Positions 31,077 to 41,799 are shown, counted from the stretch's first letter. The stretch: DNA of 64,000 nt from Novosphingobium sp. ST904 (GCF_001298105.1 NZ_LGJH01000155.1:1-64000), one strand, 5' to 3'. Notes: generated from the letters alone by a model not told the origin. Made by a program: numbers and translations.

Positions 31077-33964
31077 TCAATACTTGAGGCGCGCGCCGAA
31101 CAGGATGGTGCGGCCGAAGTGGTTGTTCTCGTAATTGCGCTGCGCGTAGATGTCGTTGGTGCGGTAGCGATATTCGTCGGTCAGGTTGTTGCCGTCGATC
31201 GACAGTTCCATCCATTCGGTCGCCTGATAGCGGATCGCCGCATCGACGCTGGTGTACGAGCCGTAACCCTCGAAGATATTGCCGGTCGCGCTGGTGGCGT
31301 CGCTGAACGGGCCGCGATAGCTGACCGAGCCGCGGATGCTGAACTTGCCGTCGTCGTAATAGAGCGTGGCGTTCCAGGCCTTCTTCGACACGCCCAGCAG
31401 GGTGTTGTTGTAGATCGCCGAGACGCCGGAGAGGCCGCAGGCATTGGTCGTCGGGTTGCGGGTGCAGGCGGAAACGGCCGGACCGGTGATCTGGTAGTCC
31501 GCGCTGCTGTCGATGAAGGTGGCGTTGCCCTGGAAGCCGGTGTGGGTGAGGATGCCCGGCAGGAAGGTGAAGGGCAGTTGCAGCGCCAGTTCCACGCCCT
31601 TGAGCGTCGCGCCCTTGCCGTTGACCTGGGCGGAGACGATGTACTCCTGGTTCGGGTCGTAATTGATGTAGGCAGGCGTGCTCTGCCCCAGCACGTCGCG
31701 GCCAAGGCCGAGCTGCGGCAGTGTAGCGGTATAGGTGCCCGCAACCGGGAAACTCTCGATCTTCTTGATGAAGCCCGCCACAGAAACCAGCGCCTGCGGT
31801 GCGAAGTACCATTCAATCGAGGCGTCGAAATTGGTTGCCCGGTAGGGGTTGAGGAACGGATTGCCGAAGGTCACGCGGTAGTTGAACCCGTCGACCGAGC
31901 CGCCGGGGTTGAGGTTGCCCAGCGAGGGGCGCGTGATGACCTTGGCGATCGCGCCGCGCACGATCACGTCATGGCGCGGGTAGAACGCGATGTTCATTGC
32001 CGGCAGCCAGTCGTCGTAGCTGCGCCCAACGGTCGCGGCTACGCCTGCGGTGTAGCCGGTAGAGGTCTGCTTGGTATGAGCGCAGCGACGCCGGCATTGC
32101 CCGCGAATTCGAGGCCGAGGATATCGCCCTTGACGTCGAACTGGAGGTATCCGCCCGAGGTCTCCTCGCGCACGCGGCGATTGTTCCCGAGATCCTCGAC
32201 GGCCGTACGGGCATAGAGATTGGTGTAGTTCGCCGCCTTGTCGATGTCGGCCACGATCCACGAACTGGTGGTGCCGCCCGGCTGTCCGGCGTCACCGAGA
32301 TTGATGAGGCGCGAGATGTCGGAGGTGACGGGCAGGCCGTAGACGCTGGACGAGCAGGTCACCTGGCCCAGAATCAGGTCCGGCTGGCCGTTGGTGGCGC
32401 AGGCGGCGGTGTCACGCTGGAACAGCTGCGTACGGAAGTCGTAACGACGCCAGACGCCGCCCGCCTTCACGGTGAAGCCGTCCGCCATGTCCCATTCGGT
32501 GCGCAGCTGGGCGGTCTTGAACTTGTTCTTCACGTAGGACGGACGGTCGCGGATTTCGGCGAGCTGGAAATTCGCCGGATTGGTCACGTCCAGGCCGTAG
32601 TTCAGCACCGGCGACTTCATGTCGGAATAGTCGAAGTCGAAACCGTTCGCGTTGCGGTTGTCGTAGGCGAAAGTGGTTTCCACCGGGATGTCGGCGTTCG
32701 ACTGCGAGAAACCGCCCAGCGCCGTGAAGCGGAAGGTGTCGGTCACGTCCTGGTCCCAGGTCGCGCCGAACTGGTAGAATTCGGTCTCCGACTTGCGCAG
32801 GTAGCTTTCGGTGCGGACCCAGGCATTGTCGTAAGTGCCTGCGATCATCGTGCCCTTGTCGTCGTAGACCGGGTCCACGAGGTTGAAGCGGCGTTCGTTC
32901 GAGCGGGCGAGGACTTCCAGCCACTGTTCCGAACGGTTTTCCTTGAACGAGGAATAGAGGCCATCGATCGAGAGCTTGGTGCGGTCGGTCGGTTCGAACT
33001 GGATCGAGCCGGTCAGGCCGAGGCGGCGGCGATCATGCTCGACCTTGCCGTAGCGCGGGATGCGGGCGTGGAACGAGAGCGCTGCCGCGTCGCAGGCTTC
33101 GGAAGGACGGTAGCCGCCGCCGGAGTTCACCGGGTTGCCGCCGGTCGGGCCGACGTCCGAATAGAAGCAGGGCGTGCCGTTCACCGAGTTGAAGTAGGCC
33201 TGCGACCAGCGGACGGTGTTGTTGCCGGTTTCCAGCGTATCGGTGTGCGAATAGGCCGCCGAAAGGTTGACGCCGAAAGTGCCGGCATCGTTGCGCCAGG
33301 ACAGCAGGCCGGCAAGGCGCGGGCCGACGTTCTTGGACAGGTCGTTGTAGGAACCCTGCATGTTGAGCACGGCGGAAAGACCGGCCTTGCCCGCCAGCGG
33401 ATTGCCGGTGTTGAGATCGACCACGGCGCCCAGCGAGCCTTCGTCGAGGCTGGCTTCGGCGGTCTTGTGGACCACGAGGCTGCTGAACAGTTCCGAGGCG
33501 AAGACGTTGAAGTCGAACGCGCGGTCGCGGTTGGCGGAAGCGCCGTCGGAGCTGGTTGCGATCGTTTCCAGGCCGTTCACGCGGACGCGGGTGAACTGGG
33601 CGCCAAGGCCGCGCACGGTGATTGCACGGCCTTCGCCGCCGTCACGCTGGATCGAGATGCCGGGGATGCGCTGGAGCGATTCGGCAAGGTTCTGGTCAGG
33701 GAACTTGGCCATGTCCTCGGCGACGACGGCATCGACGGCGCTGACGGATTCGCGCTTCACGTTGAGCGCGGCTTCGAGCGACTTGCGGAAACCGGTCACG
33801 ATGATTTCCTGCGCGGCGGTGCCGTCTTCCGTCGCGGTCTGGCCTGCGGCGGCGGTATCCTGTGCGAACGCTGCGTGCGGCAATGCCAGCGCACTGCCCG
33901 CGACGAGAGCTGCCTTCAGTAGCGAAATCCTCGAAACATGAACCTTGGAAATATTCAGGCGCAT
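31077..33964 (-). CDS. TonB-dependent receptor for oligosaccharide uptake (frameshift in this sequence)
   Basis: Outer-membrane receptor of the long sphingomonad/Caulobacter sugar-uptake type. It has a signal peptide (MRLNISKVHVSRISLLKAAL... to AFAQ), the plug domain EIIVTGFRKSLEAALNVKRE, then MAKFPDQNLAESLQRIPGI and ITVRGLGAQFTRVRVNGLE, and a large beta-barrel ending FGRTILFGARLKY with a C-terminal aromatic. A C is missing near 32083-32090 (GGCGTCCGC expected), which splits the barrel. Repair gives 962 residues. It heads a five-gene minus-strand operon behind a LacI-type operator at 34014-34027 and would import pectin oligomers energised by TonB-ExbBD. Confidence 0.9.
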
Positions 33965-34013
33965 GATCACTCCCCCTGTAGCCGTTGTGGCCTTCATGGC
34001 CGTTTTGGCCAAT

Positions 34014-34027
34014 TGATACCGGTGTCA
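34014..34027. promoter_or_regulatory. LacI-type operator before the TonB receptor operon
   Basis: TGATACCGGTGTCA, whose complement TGACACCGGTATCA matches the other four copies of this motif. It lies 50 bases upstream of the TonB receptor start in the 290-base divergent region with the pectate lyase gene. Confidence 0.75.
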
Positions 34028-34172
34028 GAGGTGTTCGCGCCTTTGGCGCTTCCCTTCTCCGGCACCTGCTCCCGGCGTCTTGCAACGCCATCCTCCACGC
34101 CTTGTCGGCGCACGTCTTCCGAACCGCGTATCGTCGTTTCATTGCGACCGTCAGTTCGTTCTTGCCGGTCTT

Positions 34173-34186
34173 GGTAACCGGTGTCA
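34173..34186. promoter_or_regulatory. LacI-type operator before the pectate lyase gene
   Basis: GGTAACCGGTGTCA, identical to the copy before kduI (40567-40580). It is 70 bases upstream of the pectate lyase start. With the copy at 34014 it is spaced 159 bases apart, compatible with repression of both promoters or looping. Confidence 0.78.
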
Positions 34187-34255
34187 TTAGTTATTGCCGC
34201 AGGGACAGCGCCCTGTCAAGAACCCCTGTGAGAAGCAGGTCAACGGGAGAGCACA

Positions 34256-35617
34256 GTGAAAGAAAAGAGGCAGATGAGCCGTCTTACCCTCACGGTTTCG
34301 GCCGCAATTCTGGCGATTTCGGCGGTCCCGCAGCTGGCCGGCGCGCAGGCCGCAGACCCGACCCGGGGCGGCGACGGCGGGCGAATCATTCGCGTGACGA
34401 CCCTGGCCAAGGACGGCCCCGGATCGCTCAGGGAAGCGGTCGAGGCGAAGGGCAAGCGCACCGTGGTGTTCGAAGTGGGCGGGGTGATCGACCTTGAACG
34501 CTCGGTCATGGAAATCGACGAGCCCTACCTCACCATCGCCGGACAGACCGCGCCTTCGCCGGGCGTGACCATCGTTCGCGGCGGGATCGATCTCAAGGGG
34601 CACGACGTCAAGATCAGCCACCTTCGCGTGATGACCGGGGTGGACGGCCAGCCCAAGCTTTCCGGCTGGGAGGCGGACGCCTTCTCCACCGTTGCCGCGC
34701 ATAACGTGGTGGTGGAGCATTGCAGCTTCTTCTGGGCGATCGACGAGAACATGTCGACTTCCGGGCCGCGTTTCAACGGCAACACCGTGAAGGAATGGCG
34801 CGCGGCGACCAGCCATGACGTGCTGTTCCGCGAAAACCTCGCAGCCGAAGGCCTGGCCGATGCCAGTCACCCCAAGGGCGAGCATTCCAAGGGCTCGCTG
34901 GTGCACGACAATGCCACCGGCATCGTCTTCTACCGCAACGTCTGGGCCCACAACATGGAGCGCTCGCCGCTGGTGAAGGGCGGGGCGCAGGTGCTCATGG
35001 TCAACAACATGATCTACGATCCCGGCCACCGCGCGGTGCACTACAACCTGATGAACCTCGAATGGGCGGGGCATCCCTATGTCACCGGCGAGATTACGGC
35101 CGTGGGCAACGTCATGCGTGCGGGCAACACCACTGCGCCGGGTCTGCCGTTCCTGACGCTGGGCGGCGACGGCGATCTTGCCTGGTTCAGCAAGGACAAC
35201 ATCAACGTGGATCGCTGGGGCAATCCCGCGCCGATGCTGGGCCGCTACGGCGTGACCAAGGCGAAAGTGATCGAATCGCCGCAGCCGCTCGCCAGCCTCG
35301 ATGGCTACAAGGTGGTCCCGGCCGCCGATCTCGAGACCGGGCTGCTGGCCTCGGTCGGCGCCCGCCCGTGGGACCGTGCGCCTGACGATATCCGCGTGCT
35401 GTTCTTCGTCGCCGAAGGACGCGGCGAGGTGATCGACGACGAGAAGGTCGTCGGCGGCTATCCCCATCCGGCGCCGACTCGCGCCGCCTTCGTGGAGAAG
35501 GACTGGAACCTTGCGACGATGACGCCGAAATCGGGGATTTATCCGGGCCAGAAGGCAGGGGCGCAGGAAAAGCTCTCTGCCCGCGACAAGGAAATGCGCG
35601 AAGGGGCCGCGAAGTGA
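34256..35617 (+). CDS. Secreted pectate lyase-like polysaccharide lyase
   Basis: A right-handed beta-helix protein of about 450 residues with a signal peptide (MSRLTLTVSAAILAISAVPQ then LAGAQA). The domain begins TRGGDGGRIIRVTTLAKDGPGSLREAVEA and has VVFEVGGVIDL, then AQNV-like repeats such as YLTIAGQTAPSPGVTIVRGG and NVVVEHCSFFWAIDENMS, as in PL1-type lyases. Catalytic residues cannot be fixed without alignment. The start may be the GTG at 34256 or the ATG at 34274, which has an AAGAGG binding site and begins the signal peptide directly. It is the first gene of a two-gene unit behind the operator at 34173. Confidence 0.85.
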   Translation: MKEKRQMSRLTLTVSAAILAISAVPQLAGAQAADPTRGGDGGRIIRVTTLAKDGPGSLREAVEAKGKRTVVFEVGGVIDLERSVMEIDEPYLTIAGQTAPSPGVTIVRGGIDLKGHDVKISHLRVMTGVDGQPKLSGWEADAFSTVAAHNVVVEHCSFFWAIDENMSTSGPRFNGNTVKEWRAATSHDVLFRENLAAEGLADASHPKGEHSKGSLVHDNATGIVFYRNVWAHNMERSPLVKGGAQVLMVNNMIYDPGHRAVHYNLMNLEWAGHPYVTGEITAVGNVMRAGNTTAPGLPFLTLGGDGDLAWFSKDNINVDRWGNPAPMLGRYGVTKAKVIESPQPLASLDGYKVVPAADLETGLLASVGARPWDRAPDDIRVLFFVAEGRGEVIDDEKVVGGYPHPAPTRAAFVEKDWNLATMTPKSGIYPGQKAGAQEKLSARDKEMREGAAK

Positions 35618-36027
35618 TCGCGGCCCTGCTGCTGATGGCCGCATCCGCCACGGGCGCGCCGCCGATGGCCGTGATCGACGAGAAGGACACCGTGCGCGAG
35701 GAAGCCCCTCCGCACGGCGCCATCGGCATGAGCACGGCCTACCGCATCTCCGATGCCGCGCCCGCGCCGCGCACGATGGAATTCCGCCGCCGCGTGCTTC
35801 ACAAGGGAGCGGCGATCGGCGAGCATCCCATCGCGCATGACGAGGTGTACTATGTGCTCTCGGGCGAGGGTGAGGTGGTTTCGGACGGAAAGCGCGCGGC
35901 GCTCCGGCCGGGGATGACGGCCTATCTCTACAACGGCGCGGTCGTCGGCATCTGGCAGAAGGGCGACGAGCCGCTTTCGCTGGTGATCGCCTATCCCAAT
36001 CCGCCGGGTTCCGCCGGGAAGAAGTGA
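35614..36027 (+). CDS. Secreted single-domain cupin
   Basis: A 137-residue cupin with an N-terminal hydrophobic signal (MIAALLLMAASATGAPP). The cupin motifs are FRRRVLHKGAAIGEHPIAHDEVYYVLSGEGEVVSDG, with His and Glu metal ligands, and AYLYNGAVVGIWQKGDEPLSLVI. Its GTG start overlaps the pectate lyase stop, so translation is coupled. KdgF-type cupins help linearise unsaturated uronates, but those are cytoplasmic. This exported copy could act on lyase products in the periplasm. That role is inferred from context only. Confidence 0.78.
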   Translation: MIAALLLMAASATGAPPMAVIDEKDTVREEAPPHGAIGMSTAYRISDAAPAPRTMEFRRRVLHKGAAIGEHPIAHDEVYYVLSGEGEVVSDGKRAALRPGMTAYLYNGAVVGIWQKGDEPLSLVIAYPNPPGSAGKK

Positions 36028-36075
36028 AAGGGTGCGCAGGGGGGCATCGCGCTCCCCTGCGCACTTGCGGCGGCT

Positions 36076-37637
36076 TCAGGTTCCCGGCTGCACATAGGGC
36101 GCCGTGGCCCACAATTCCCGCTGCCAGCCGCGCGGGTCGTTCTCCACGCGGACATTGTCCCCGAACACCATGGTCTGGCGGGAGGGCAGGGCGTAGGCCG
36201 CCCAGTCCGCGATGCCCGGCCGTCCTGTCCTGGCGAGCCCGGCGAAGGCGCCCATCATCGCCTTGCTCAGGGCCTGCGCGCCTGCGTCCGTGCCTGAAAG
36301 GCTGCCCGGCGCATCGAGCGTGCCGAAGACGTAGGGAATGTCATCGGTATGCGCCGCGCGCGCAGCGGATCGACGGGAGAGGGCCGTTCGAGCTGATAGA
36401 CCCAGGTTTCCCGCGCACCTGCCTTCGCGCGCTCGTCGGCCTCGATGACTTGCCCCGGCCATGAGCGACCCGCCGTGGTGGCGGCGTAATAGACCTGTTC
36501 GACGCTCCAGCCCGGCTCATGGGCACGGTAGCGGTCCACCACCCATTGCGGGTCGAGATCGATCTTCACCTCGCGGCTCATCCGCTCGGCCAGGTTGCCC
36601 CAGTCCAGCCCCTTCAGCTTGCTGCCGCGCGGGTCGAGGAAGGCGCGGGTTTCATCGTGGGTATTGCCCAGGATCATCGGCACGCCGAGCGACTGCGGCG
36701 CGGCGTCCGGCCAGAACGGATGGCGCGGCAGGTTGGTCATGTCGAGCACCGGGCCGAAATAGACCGGGCCGCCCATGACCGGATCGGTGGCGGCAAGGCC
36801 CTCCACCAGTCGTTCCACGGGCATCGTCCGCAAACTCTCCACATCGCCGGGCGCCAGCTTCAGCGCCGCCATGAGCGCCTGCGTGCGGGCCCAGGCGTGC
36901 ATCGGCCCGCTGGCCTGCACCTGCTGGCCGCTCATGGTGGCGGCGGTGTGGAACAGCCCTTGCGCGGCCGGCATGGCCATGAGCGTGGCGATCTTGGCGC
37001 CGCCGCCCGACTGGCCGAACACCATGATCCGCGCCGGGTCTCCGCCGAACTGCGCAATATGTTCGCGCACCCATTGCAGGGCGAGGATCAGGTCGAGCTG
37101 GCCGAGGTTGCCGCTGTCGGCATAGCGGGCGCCGAAAGGCCGCAGCCAGGCATGGCCCAGCGCGTTGAGCCGGTGATTGACGGTGACGACCACCACGTCT
37201 CCTCCGGCCGCCAGCTTCGCGCCGTGGGTAAGGGGATCGGTGACCGAGCCGGTCGTATAGGCGCCGCCGTGGAAGTAGACCATGACCGCGCGCTTCGCGG
37301 CGGGGTTCGCTTCGGGTGTCCAGACGTTGAGGAAAAGGCAGTCTTCGGACTGACGCTCGCTACCGGAGCCGCGTTGCGGGCAGATCGGCGCGAAATTCCG
37401 GGCTTCGACGCGCGGACCGGACCAGGGTTCAGCGACGGCGCGGGCAAAGCGCGGCGCGCGGCCGTAGCGGATGCCCTTGAAGGCGAGCACGCCCTGTTCG
37501 GCAAGGCCGAGGTAGCGCCCCGCCGCCGGGCTGTCGGCACGCGCGGAGGGGCGGGCGAGAAGCGGCGCAGGGGCGATCGCGGCAAGCGTCGCGGCGGACT
37601 TTACGAGAGTGCGGCGCGTTATGTGTCTGGCCGTCAT
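36076..37637 (-). CDS. Tat-exported type-B carboxylesterase (frameshift in this sequence)
   Basis: A carboxylesterase/para-nitrobenzyl esterase-like enzyme. It has a Tat signal (MTARHITRRTLVKSAATLAA...), then AEQGVLAFKGIRYGRAPRFA, SEDCLFLNVWTPE, the oxyanion segment VYFHGGAYTTGS and the nucleophile elbow VFGQSGGGAKIATLMA. Near 36358-36368 one base is missing in a GCGCGCGGCG run. The frame resumes as AAHTDDIPYVFGTLDAPG with the catalytic His region. Repair gives 520 residues. It is the last gene of the kduI-kduD-kdgK operon, 68 bases after kdgK. It may cleave methyl, acetyl or feruloyl esters of pectin. Confidence 0.87.
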
Positions 37638-37705
37638 GGCAGTGCCTCTTCCCCCGGCGCCGTCCCGGATCATGTCCGGGGCGACGCAAACGCATCAGCT
37701 TCCGG

Positions 37706-38712
37706 TCACCGCCGCACGTCGCCCCCGGCGATCGAGAACGCTTCCAGTTCCGCCCGGCCGATCAGGCTCATGTCGCCGTGCAGCGAATGCTTGAGCACCG
37801 TATAGGCGAGGCCGGCATGGGCCATGGCCGAAAGGTCGCCGCCTTCCAGCCACTGGTGCAGCACGCCCGCCGCGAAGGCATCGCCGGTGCCGATGCGATC
37901 GACGATGCCGGTGGCTCGCTCGGCCGTCTGCACCGCGCCGTCGCGGCCGTCCACGCGGGCGGCGATGCGGTGATGCCCGGCGTTGACGACATGGCGCGCC
38001 GTGGAGGCGATGATCTGGAGGCCCGGGAAGGCAGCGAAGGCGGCCTCGGCAGCCTCGCGGCGGCGGTCTTCACCGTCGCCCGAGAAGGTGCCGCCCAGCA
38101 GCAGCGAGATGTCGCGGTGATTGCCGATCATCACCGTGGCCGCGCTGACCAGTTCGGTGAGCACTTCGCGCGGGTTGCTGTCCCAGCTTTCCCACAGCAG
38201 CGCGCGGTAATTGCCATCGAAGCAGATCGGCACGCCGGCTTCCTGCGCGGCGCGCACCGCGGCCCTGGCGAGCGAGACGCCGCCCGGCCCGAGTGCGGGC
38301 GTGATGCCGGAAAGGTGCAGCAGCCGCGCGCCGTCGAGCGCGGCGGCAAAGTCGAAATCGTCCACCGAGGACTGCGCGAAGGCGCTGCCGGCGCGGTCGT
38401 AAGTGATCGCGGAAGGACGCAGCCCGGCGCCGGTTTCGAGGAAGTAGAGCCCCATGCGGCCCGGCCCGGAGGTGACGCCGGAAAGGCCGATCCCCGCCGC
38501 GCCCAGCGCGCGCGGGCCTTGTCGCCCAGCGGATTGGCGGGCAGGCGCGAAACCAGGCGGACCTCGTGGCCGAGCGAGGCGAGCCCCGAGGCGACATTGG
38601 CTTCCGCCCCGCCCACCACCATGTCGAGCGAATCCGACTGGACCACGAGCCGTGCATCATGCGTGGCGAAACGGATGAGAACTTCGCCGAAGCAGGTAAC
38701 GTGGCCAGTCAT
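37706..38712 (-). CDS. kdgK: 2-dehydro-3-deoxygluconate kinase (frameshift in this sequence)
   Basis: PfkB/ribokinase-family sugar kinase that phosphorylates KDG to KDPG. The N-terminal part has VTCFGEVLIRF and DMVVGGAEANVASGLASLGHEV with the substrate-binding Gly-Gly. It then shifts frame near 38513-38520 in GCCCGCGCGCGCTGG. The remainder has MGLYFLETGAGLRPS, ICFDGNYRALLW and the ATP site GIVDRIGTGDAFAAGVLH with the catalytic Asp. Repair by one base gives 335 residues. Sugar identity is inferred from the residues shared with KdgK and from the surrounding kduI/kduD/uxaA genes. It lies 14 bases after kduD. Confidence 0.87.
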
Positions 38713-38726
38713 AGTCTTGGTAATCC

Positions 38727-39497
38727 TCAGCGCGCGAGCCAACCGCCGTCTACGGCGAGGACGTGGCCTGTAACATAATCCGCAGCCGGGGAAGCAAGAA
38801 ACACGGCGGCGCCGGCGATGTCGCGGGGATCACCCCAGCGGCCGGTGGGAATGCGCTCCAGGATCTGGCGGTTGCGCGTCTCGTCGCCCTGAAGGGCTGC
38901 GGTGTTGTTGGTGGAGATGTAGCCCGGAGCGATGGCGTTGACCTGCACGCCCCTGGGCGCGAGTTCGTTGGCCATGGCCTTGGTCACGCCGCCCACGCCC
39001 GACTTCGCCGCCGCATAGCTCGGCACGCGGATGCCGCCCTGGAAGGTGAGCAGAGAGGCGATGTTGACGATCTTGCCCCGGCTACCACCAATGGCGCCCC
39101 GCTCCACCATGCCCTTCGCCGCTGCCTGGCTGAGGAAGAACAGGGTCTTGAGGTTGGTGTCCATCACCGCGTCCCAGTCCTCTTCGGAGAACTGCAGCAG
39201 GTCGTCGCGGCGGATGATCCCGGCGTTGTTGACGAGGATATCGATCTTGCCGAGCCCGGCCACCGCTTCGTCGATCACGCGGCCCACGGGCTCGATCGAG
39301 GAGAGGTCGGCCTTGATGTTCACGCACTTGCGGCCGGTCGCTTCGACCAGCGCAATGGTTTCCGCCGGTTCGCTGCGCCCGGCAAGGGCCACGTCGGCGC
39401 CGGCTTCGGCGAGTGCCACGGCAATGGCCTGTCCGATCCCGGTGTTGGCGCCGGTCACGAGCGCGGCCTTGCCTTCGAGGCTGAAGGAAATCGCCAT
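38727..39497 (-). CDS. kduD: 2-dehydro-3-deoxy-D-gluconate 5-dehydrogenase
   Basis: Classical SDR that reduces 5-keto-4-deoxyuronate-derived 2,5-diketo-3-deoxygluconate to KDG. The 256 residues have the cofactor motif TGANTGIG, the NNAG motif (LVNNAGIIRRDDLLQFSEEDWDAVM), the catalytic Ser in IVNIASLLTFQGG and the YAAAK site in VPSYAAAKSGVGG. The whole protein follows KduD (start FSLEGKAALVTGANTGIGQ, end YVTGHVLAVDGGWLAR). It sits between kduI and kdgK, which supports the assignment over a generic gluconate dehydrogenase. Confidence 0.92.
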   Translation of the reverse strand: MAISFSLEGKAALVTGANTGIGQAIAVALAEAGADVALAGRSEPAETIALVEATGRKCVNIKADLSSIEPVGRVIDEAVAGLGKIDILVNNAGIIRRDDLLQFSEEDWDAVMDTNLKTLFFLSQAAAKGMVERGAIGGSRGKIVNIASLLTFQGGIRVPSYAAAKSGVGGVTKAMANELAPRGVQVNAIAPGYISTNNTAALQGDETRNRQILERIPTGRWGDPRDIAGAAVFLASPAADYVTGHVLAVDGGWLAR

Positions 39498-39651
39498 AGT
39501 CTGTCCTGTCCCAATCTGATCGTGCCGGCGGTGCGGTTTCGCACCGTTGGCTCCGCGTTCGGCATCGACTTCGTCGTTGCGGGCGTGGCTCCGTCGCTCC
39601 GCTCCCCGCCGGTGACGAGGGGCGCGACGGAGCCGCGTCCGAACGGATACC

Positions 39652-40488
39652 CTACTGAAGCTGGCAGATATCCAGCACGTTCATGTCGGTATAGTCGAGG
39701 TTTTCCCCGCCCATGGCCCAGATGAACGCGTACTTCTTGGTGCCCGAACCCATGTGGATCGACCACGGCGGGCTGATGACGGCCTCTTCGTTGGCGATCA
39801 CGATGTGGCGCATCTGGTCGGGCTCGCCCATGTAGTGGAAGATGCGGTCGTTCTCTTCGGGCAGTTCGAAGTAGAGGTAGATCTCGCTACGGCGGTCATG
39901 AAGGTGCGGCGGCATCGTGTTCCACACCGAACCTTCTTCCAGCACGGTGAGGCCCAGCAGCAGCTGCGCGCTTTCGCAGACGCCGGGGATGACGAGCTGG
40001 TAGATCGTGCGCTGGTTCGAATTGGCCAGATCGCCGCGGGCCAGCGGGTTCGCTTCGGCCAGCGTGATCAGCTTGATCGGGCAGGCCTTATGCGCGGGGA
40101 CCGAGGCGATGTAGAAGCGCGCGGTCTCACCCTCGAAGATCACCTCGTCCGAGCCCATCGGCACGTAGAGGCATTCCTTGTTGCCCACCTCGAAGCGCTG
40201 GCCGTCGACCGTGATCGCGCCGGGGCCGCCGATGTTGGTGATGCCGGCTTCGCGGCGCTCAAGGAAGGGCTTGCCTTCCGCGCTCTTGGGAACGGTCTGC
40301 GCGGGCAGCTTGAGCGGACCCTGCGAAGGCACCGCGCCGCCGATCACGAAGCGTTCGTTGTGCGAATAGTTGAGGTTGACCTTGCCGTCCTCGAACATGC
40401 CGCCGACGAGGTAGCGATCGCGCAGTTCCTCGTTGGAGACGCACTCCATCATGTCGGGATGGGTGGCGTGGTAGGTCTTGCAGAACAC
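39652..40488 (-). CDS. kduI: 5-dehydro-4-deoxy-D-glucuronate isomerase
   Basis: Cupin-fold zinc isomerase that converts 5-keto-4-deoxyuronate, the product of pectin lyases, into 2,5-diketo-3-deoxygluconate. The 278 residues show the family blocks: [65 protein letters not shown] with the His/Glu metal ligands, [26 protein letters not shown] and the end [16 protein letters not shown]. The start is GTG. It is first in the kduI-kduD-kdgK-esterase operon, 79 bases after an operator. Confidence 0.96.
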   Translation of the reverse strand: MFCKTYHATHPDMMECVSNEELRDRYLVGGMFEDGKVNLNYSHNERFVIGGAVPSQGPLKLPAQTVPKSAEGKPFLERREAGITNIGGPGAITVDGQRFEVGNKECLYVPMGSDEVIFEGETARFYIASVPAHKACPIKLITLAEANPLARGDLANSNQRTIYQLVIPGVCESAQLLLGLTVLEEGSVWNTMPPHLHDRRSEIYLYFELPEENDRIFHYMGEPDQMRHIVIANEEAVISPPWSIHMGSGTKKYAFIWAMGGENLDYTDMNVLDICQLQ

Positions 40489-40566
40489 GGGGGCTCTCTC
40501 CCTTGTGGAATTCAGTTCCGTATGGTGGGACGCTATTGCGTTTCAGGTCAAGTCTTATCCGGCTTT

Positions 40567-40580
40567 GGTAACCGGTGTCA
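40567..40580. promoter_or_regulatory. LacI-type operator before kduI
   Basis: GGTAACCGGTGTCA, identical to the copy at 34173. It lies in the 138-base gap between lacI and kduI, 79 bases upstream of the kduI start. Confidence 0.78.
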
Positions 40581-40626
40581 ATGTCCTGCGGGGCGTGTTT
40601 GTCCCCATGTGCCTGAACCGCGGCGC

Positions 40627-41661
40627 TCAGCGGTCCGGGGAGGGCGGCGCCACCGAGGCGCGGCGCACGAGGTCCGAGAGGAACAGCGATGGCTGCGAAG
40701 CGGCGCTGGCTGGCTCGATCAGCTTGCGGGCGGCGGCGGTCGCCATCGGCACGATCGGCCAGCGCACCGTGGTCAGCGGCGGCCAGATATGCGCGGCGAT
40801 GGCGGTATCGTCGAAGCCGATGATGGAAAGTTGCTCGGGCACCGAAATGCCCTTCGCCCGCGCCGCATGAAGCACGCCGGCGGCCATCTCGTCGTTGCTG
40901 GAGAAGATCGCCGTGGGGCGCGGTTCGGCGGACAGCAGGCGCTCCCCCGCGGCAAGGCCCGATTCGAAGCGGTAGTTGCCCCGCGCGGTGATGGCCGGGT
41001 CCGGTTCGAGGCCGGCGCCAGCAAGCCCGTCGGCAAAGCCCAGTTCGCGCTCGTGAGCGGAGCGGAAGCCTTCCGGCCCGGCGATGAAGCCGATGCGCTT
41101 GTGGCCAAGGCTCACCAGCCATGCCACCGCCTCGCGCACGGCATGACGGTCGTTCGAGGCGACGAGGTGCTTGTCGTCATCCAGACGGGCGGAACCCATG
41201 CGGACCAGCGTGCAGCCAAGCTCGCGGCAGACGGCGGCGAGGCCGTCGTTCTCGGAGATCGGCGGCAGCAGCAGCACGCCGTAGAGGCGCTGCTGCTCGA
41301 TGAAGCGGCGGATGTCCTCCAGCATCGTGGGGGAATGGCGATCCACCGGGCGGACCACCAGCGCGAACTCGGTGTCGCGGATCGCGTCCAGAATGCCTTC
41401 CTGCACGCCCAGCACCATCTGCGCGTTGGGGTTGTCGTGGATCAGGCCGATCAGGAAGTTGCGCCGCAGCGCCAGCGCGCGGGCCTGCGGGTTGGGCACA
41501 TAGCCGATTTCGGCGATCACCGCTTCGACCTTCTCGCGCGTGGCCTGGTTCAGCAGGGGCGACTTGTTGATGACGCGGCTGACGGTCTTCTTCGACACGC
41601 CGGAGAGCCGGGCGACGTCGTTGATGGTGGGCTTGGCGTCGCGTTTGTGTTCTTCCGGCAT
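40627..41661 (-). CDS. LacI-family transcriptional regulator of the pectin locus
   Basis: A 344-residue repressor with the LacI helix-turn-helix at the N-terminus (PTINDVARLSGVSKKTVSRVINKSP), a hinge helix (PNPQARALALRRNF) and a periplasmic-binding-like effector domain (LIGLIHDNPNAQMVLGVQEG, GVLLLPPISENDG, SNDEMAAGVLHAARAKG, SIIGFDDTAIAAHIWPPLTTV). It stands between kduI and uxaA. Five copies of a 14-bp TGACACCGGT-type palindrome lie at the promoters of the locus, including the one shared by this gene and uxaA, so it probably regulates itself. The effector is likely a uronate or KDG. Confidence 0.93.
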   Translation of the reverse strand: MPEEHKRDAKPTINDVARLSGVSKKTVSRVINKSPLLNQATREKVEAVIAEIGYVPNPQARALALRRNFLIGLIHDNPNAQMVLGVQEGILDAIRDTEFALVVRPVDRHSPTMLEDIRRFIEQQRLYGVLLLPPISENDGLAAVCRELGCTLVRMGSARLDDDKHLVASNDRHAVREAVAWLVSLGHKRIGFIAGPEGFRSAHERELGFADGLAGAGLEPDPAITARGNYRFESGLAAGERLLSAEPRPTAIFSSNDEMAAGVLHAARAKGISVPEQLSIIGFDDTAIAAHIWPPLTTVRWPIVPMATAAARKLIEPASAASQPSLFLSDLVRRASVAPPSPDR

Positions 41662-41742
41662 CCTCGCCCCTTTTGACGGACCGCTTGCGGTTTCGCCGAT
41701 CTGTTGTCAGCCGCTTGCCTTCTTGCTTGCGGAAAGGCAAGA

Positions 41743-41756
41743 TGACACCGGTTTCC
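41743..41756. promoter_or_regulatory. LacI-type operator between lacI and uxaA
   Basis: TGACACCGGTTTCC, identical to the copy at 43346. It lies 44 bases before the uxaA start and 81 bases before the lacI start, in their divergent promoter region. Confidence 0.8.
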
Positions 41757-41799
41757 TTTTCTTGGAAGTCCTCAATTCCGCGCTAACTCCGGTCCTACG

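Noticed and set aside
34187..36112. A 641-codon minus-strand frame opposite the pectate lyase and cupin
   Set aside because: The plus strand carries signal peptides, beta-helix and cupin motifs. The antisense reading is compositionally typical of shadows.
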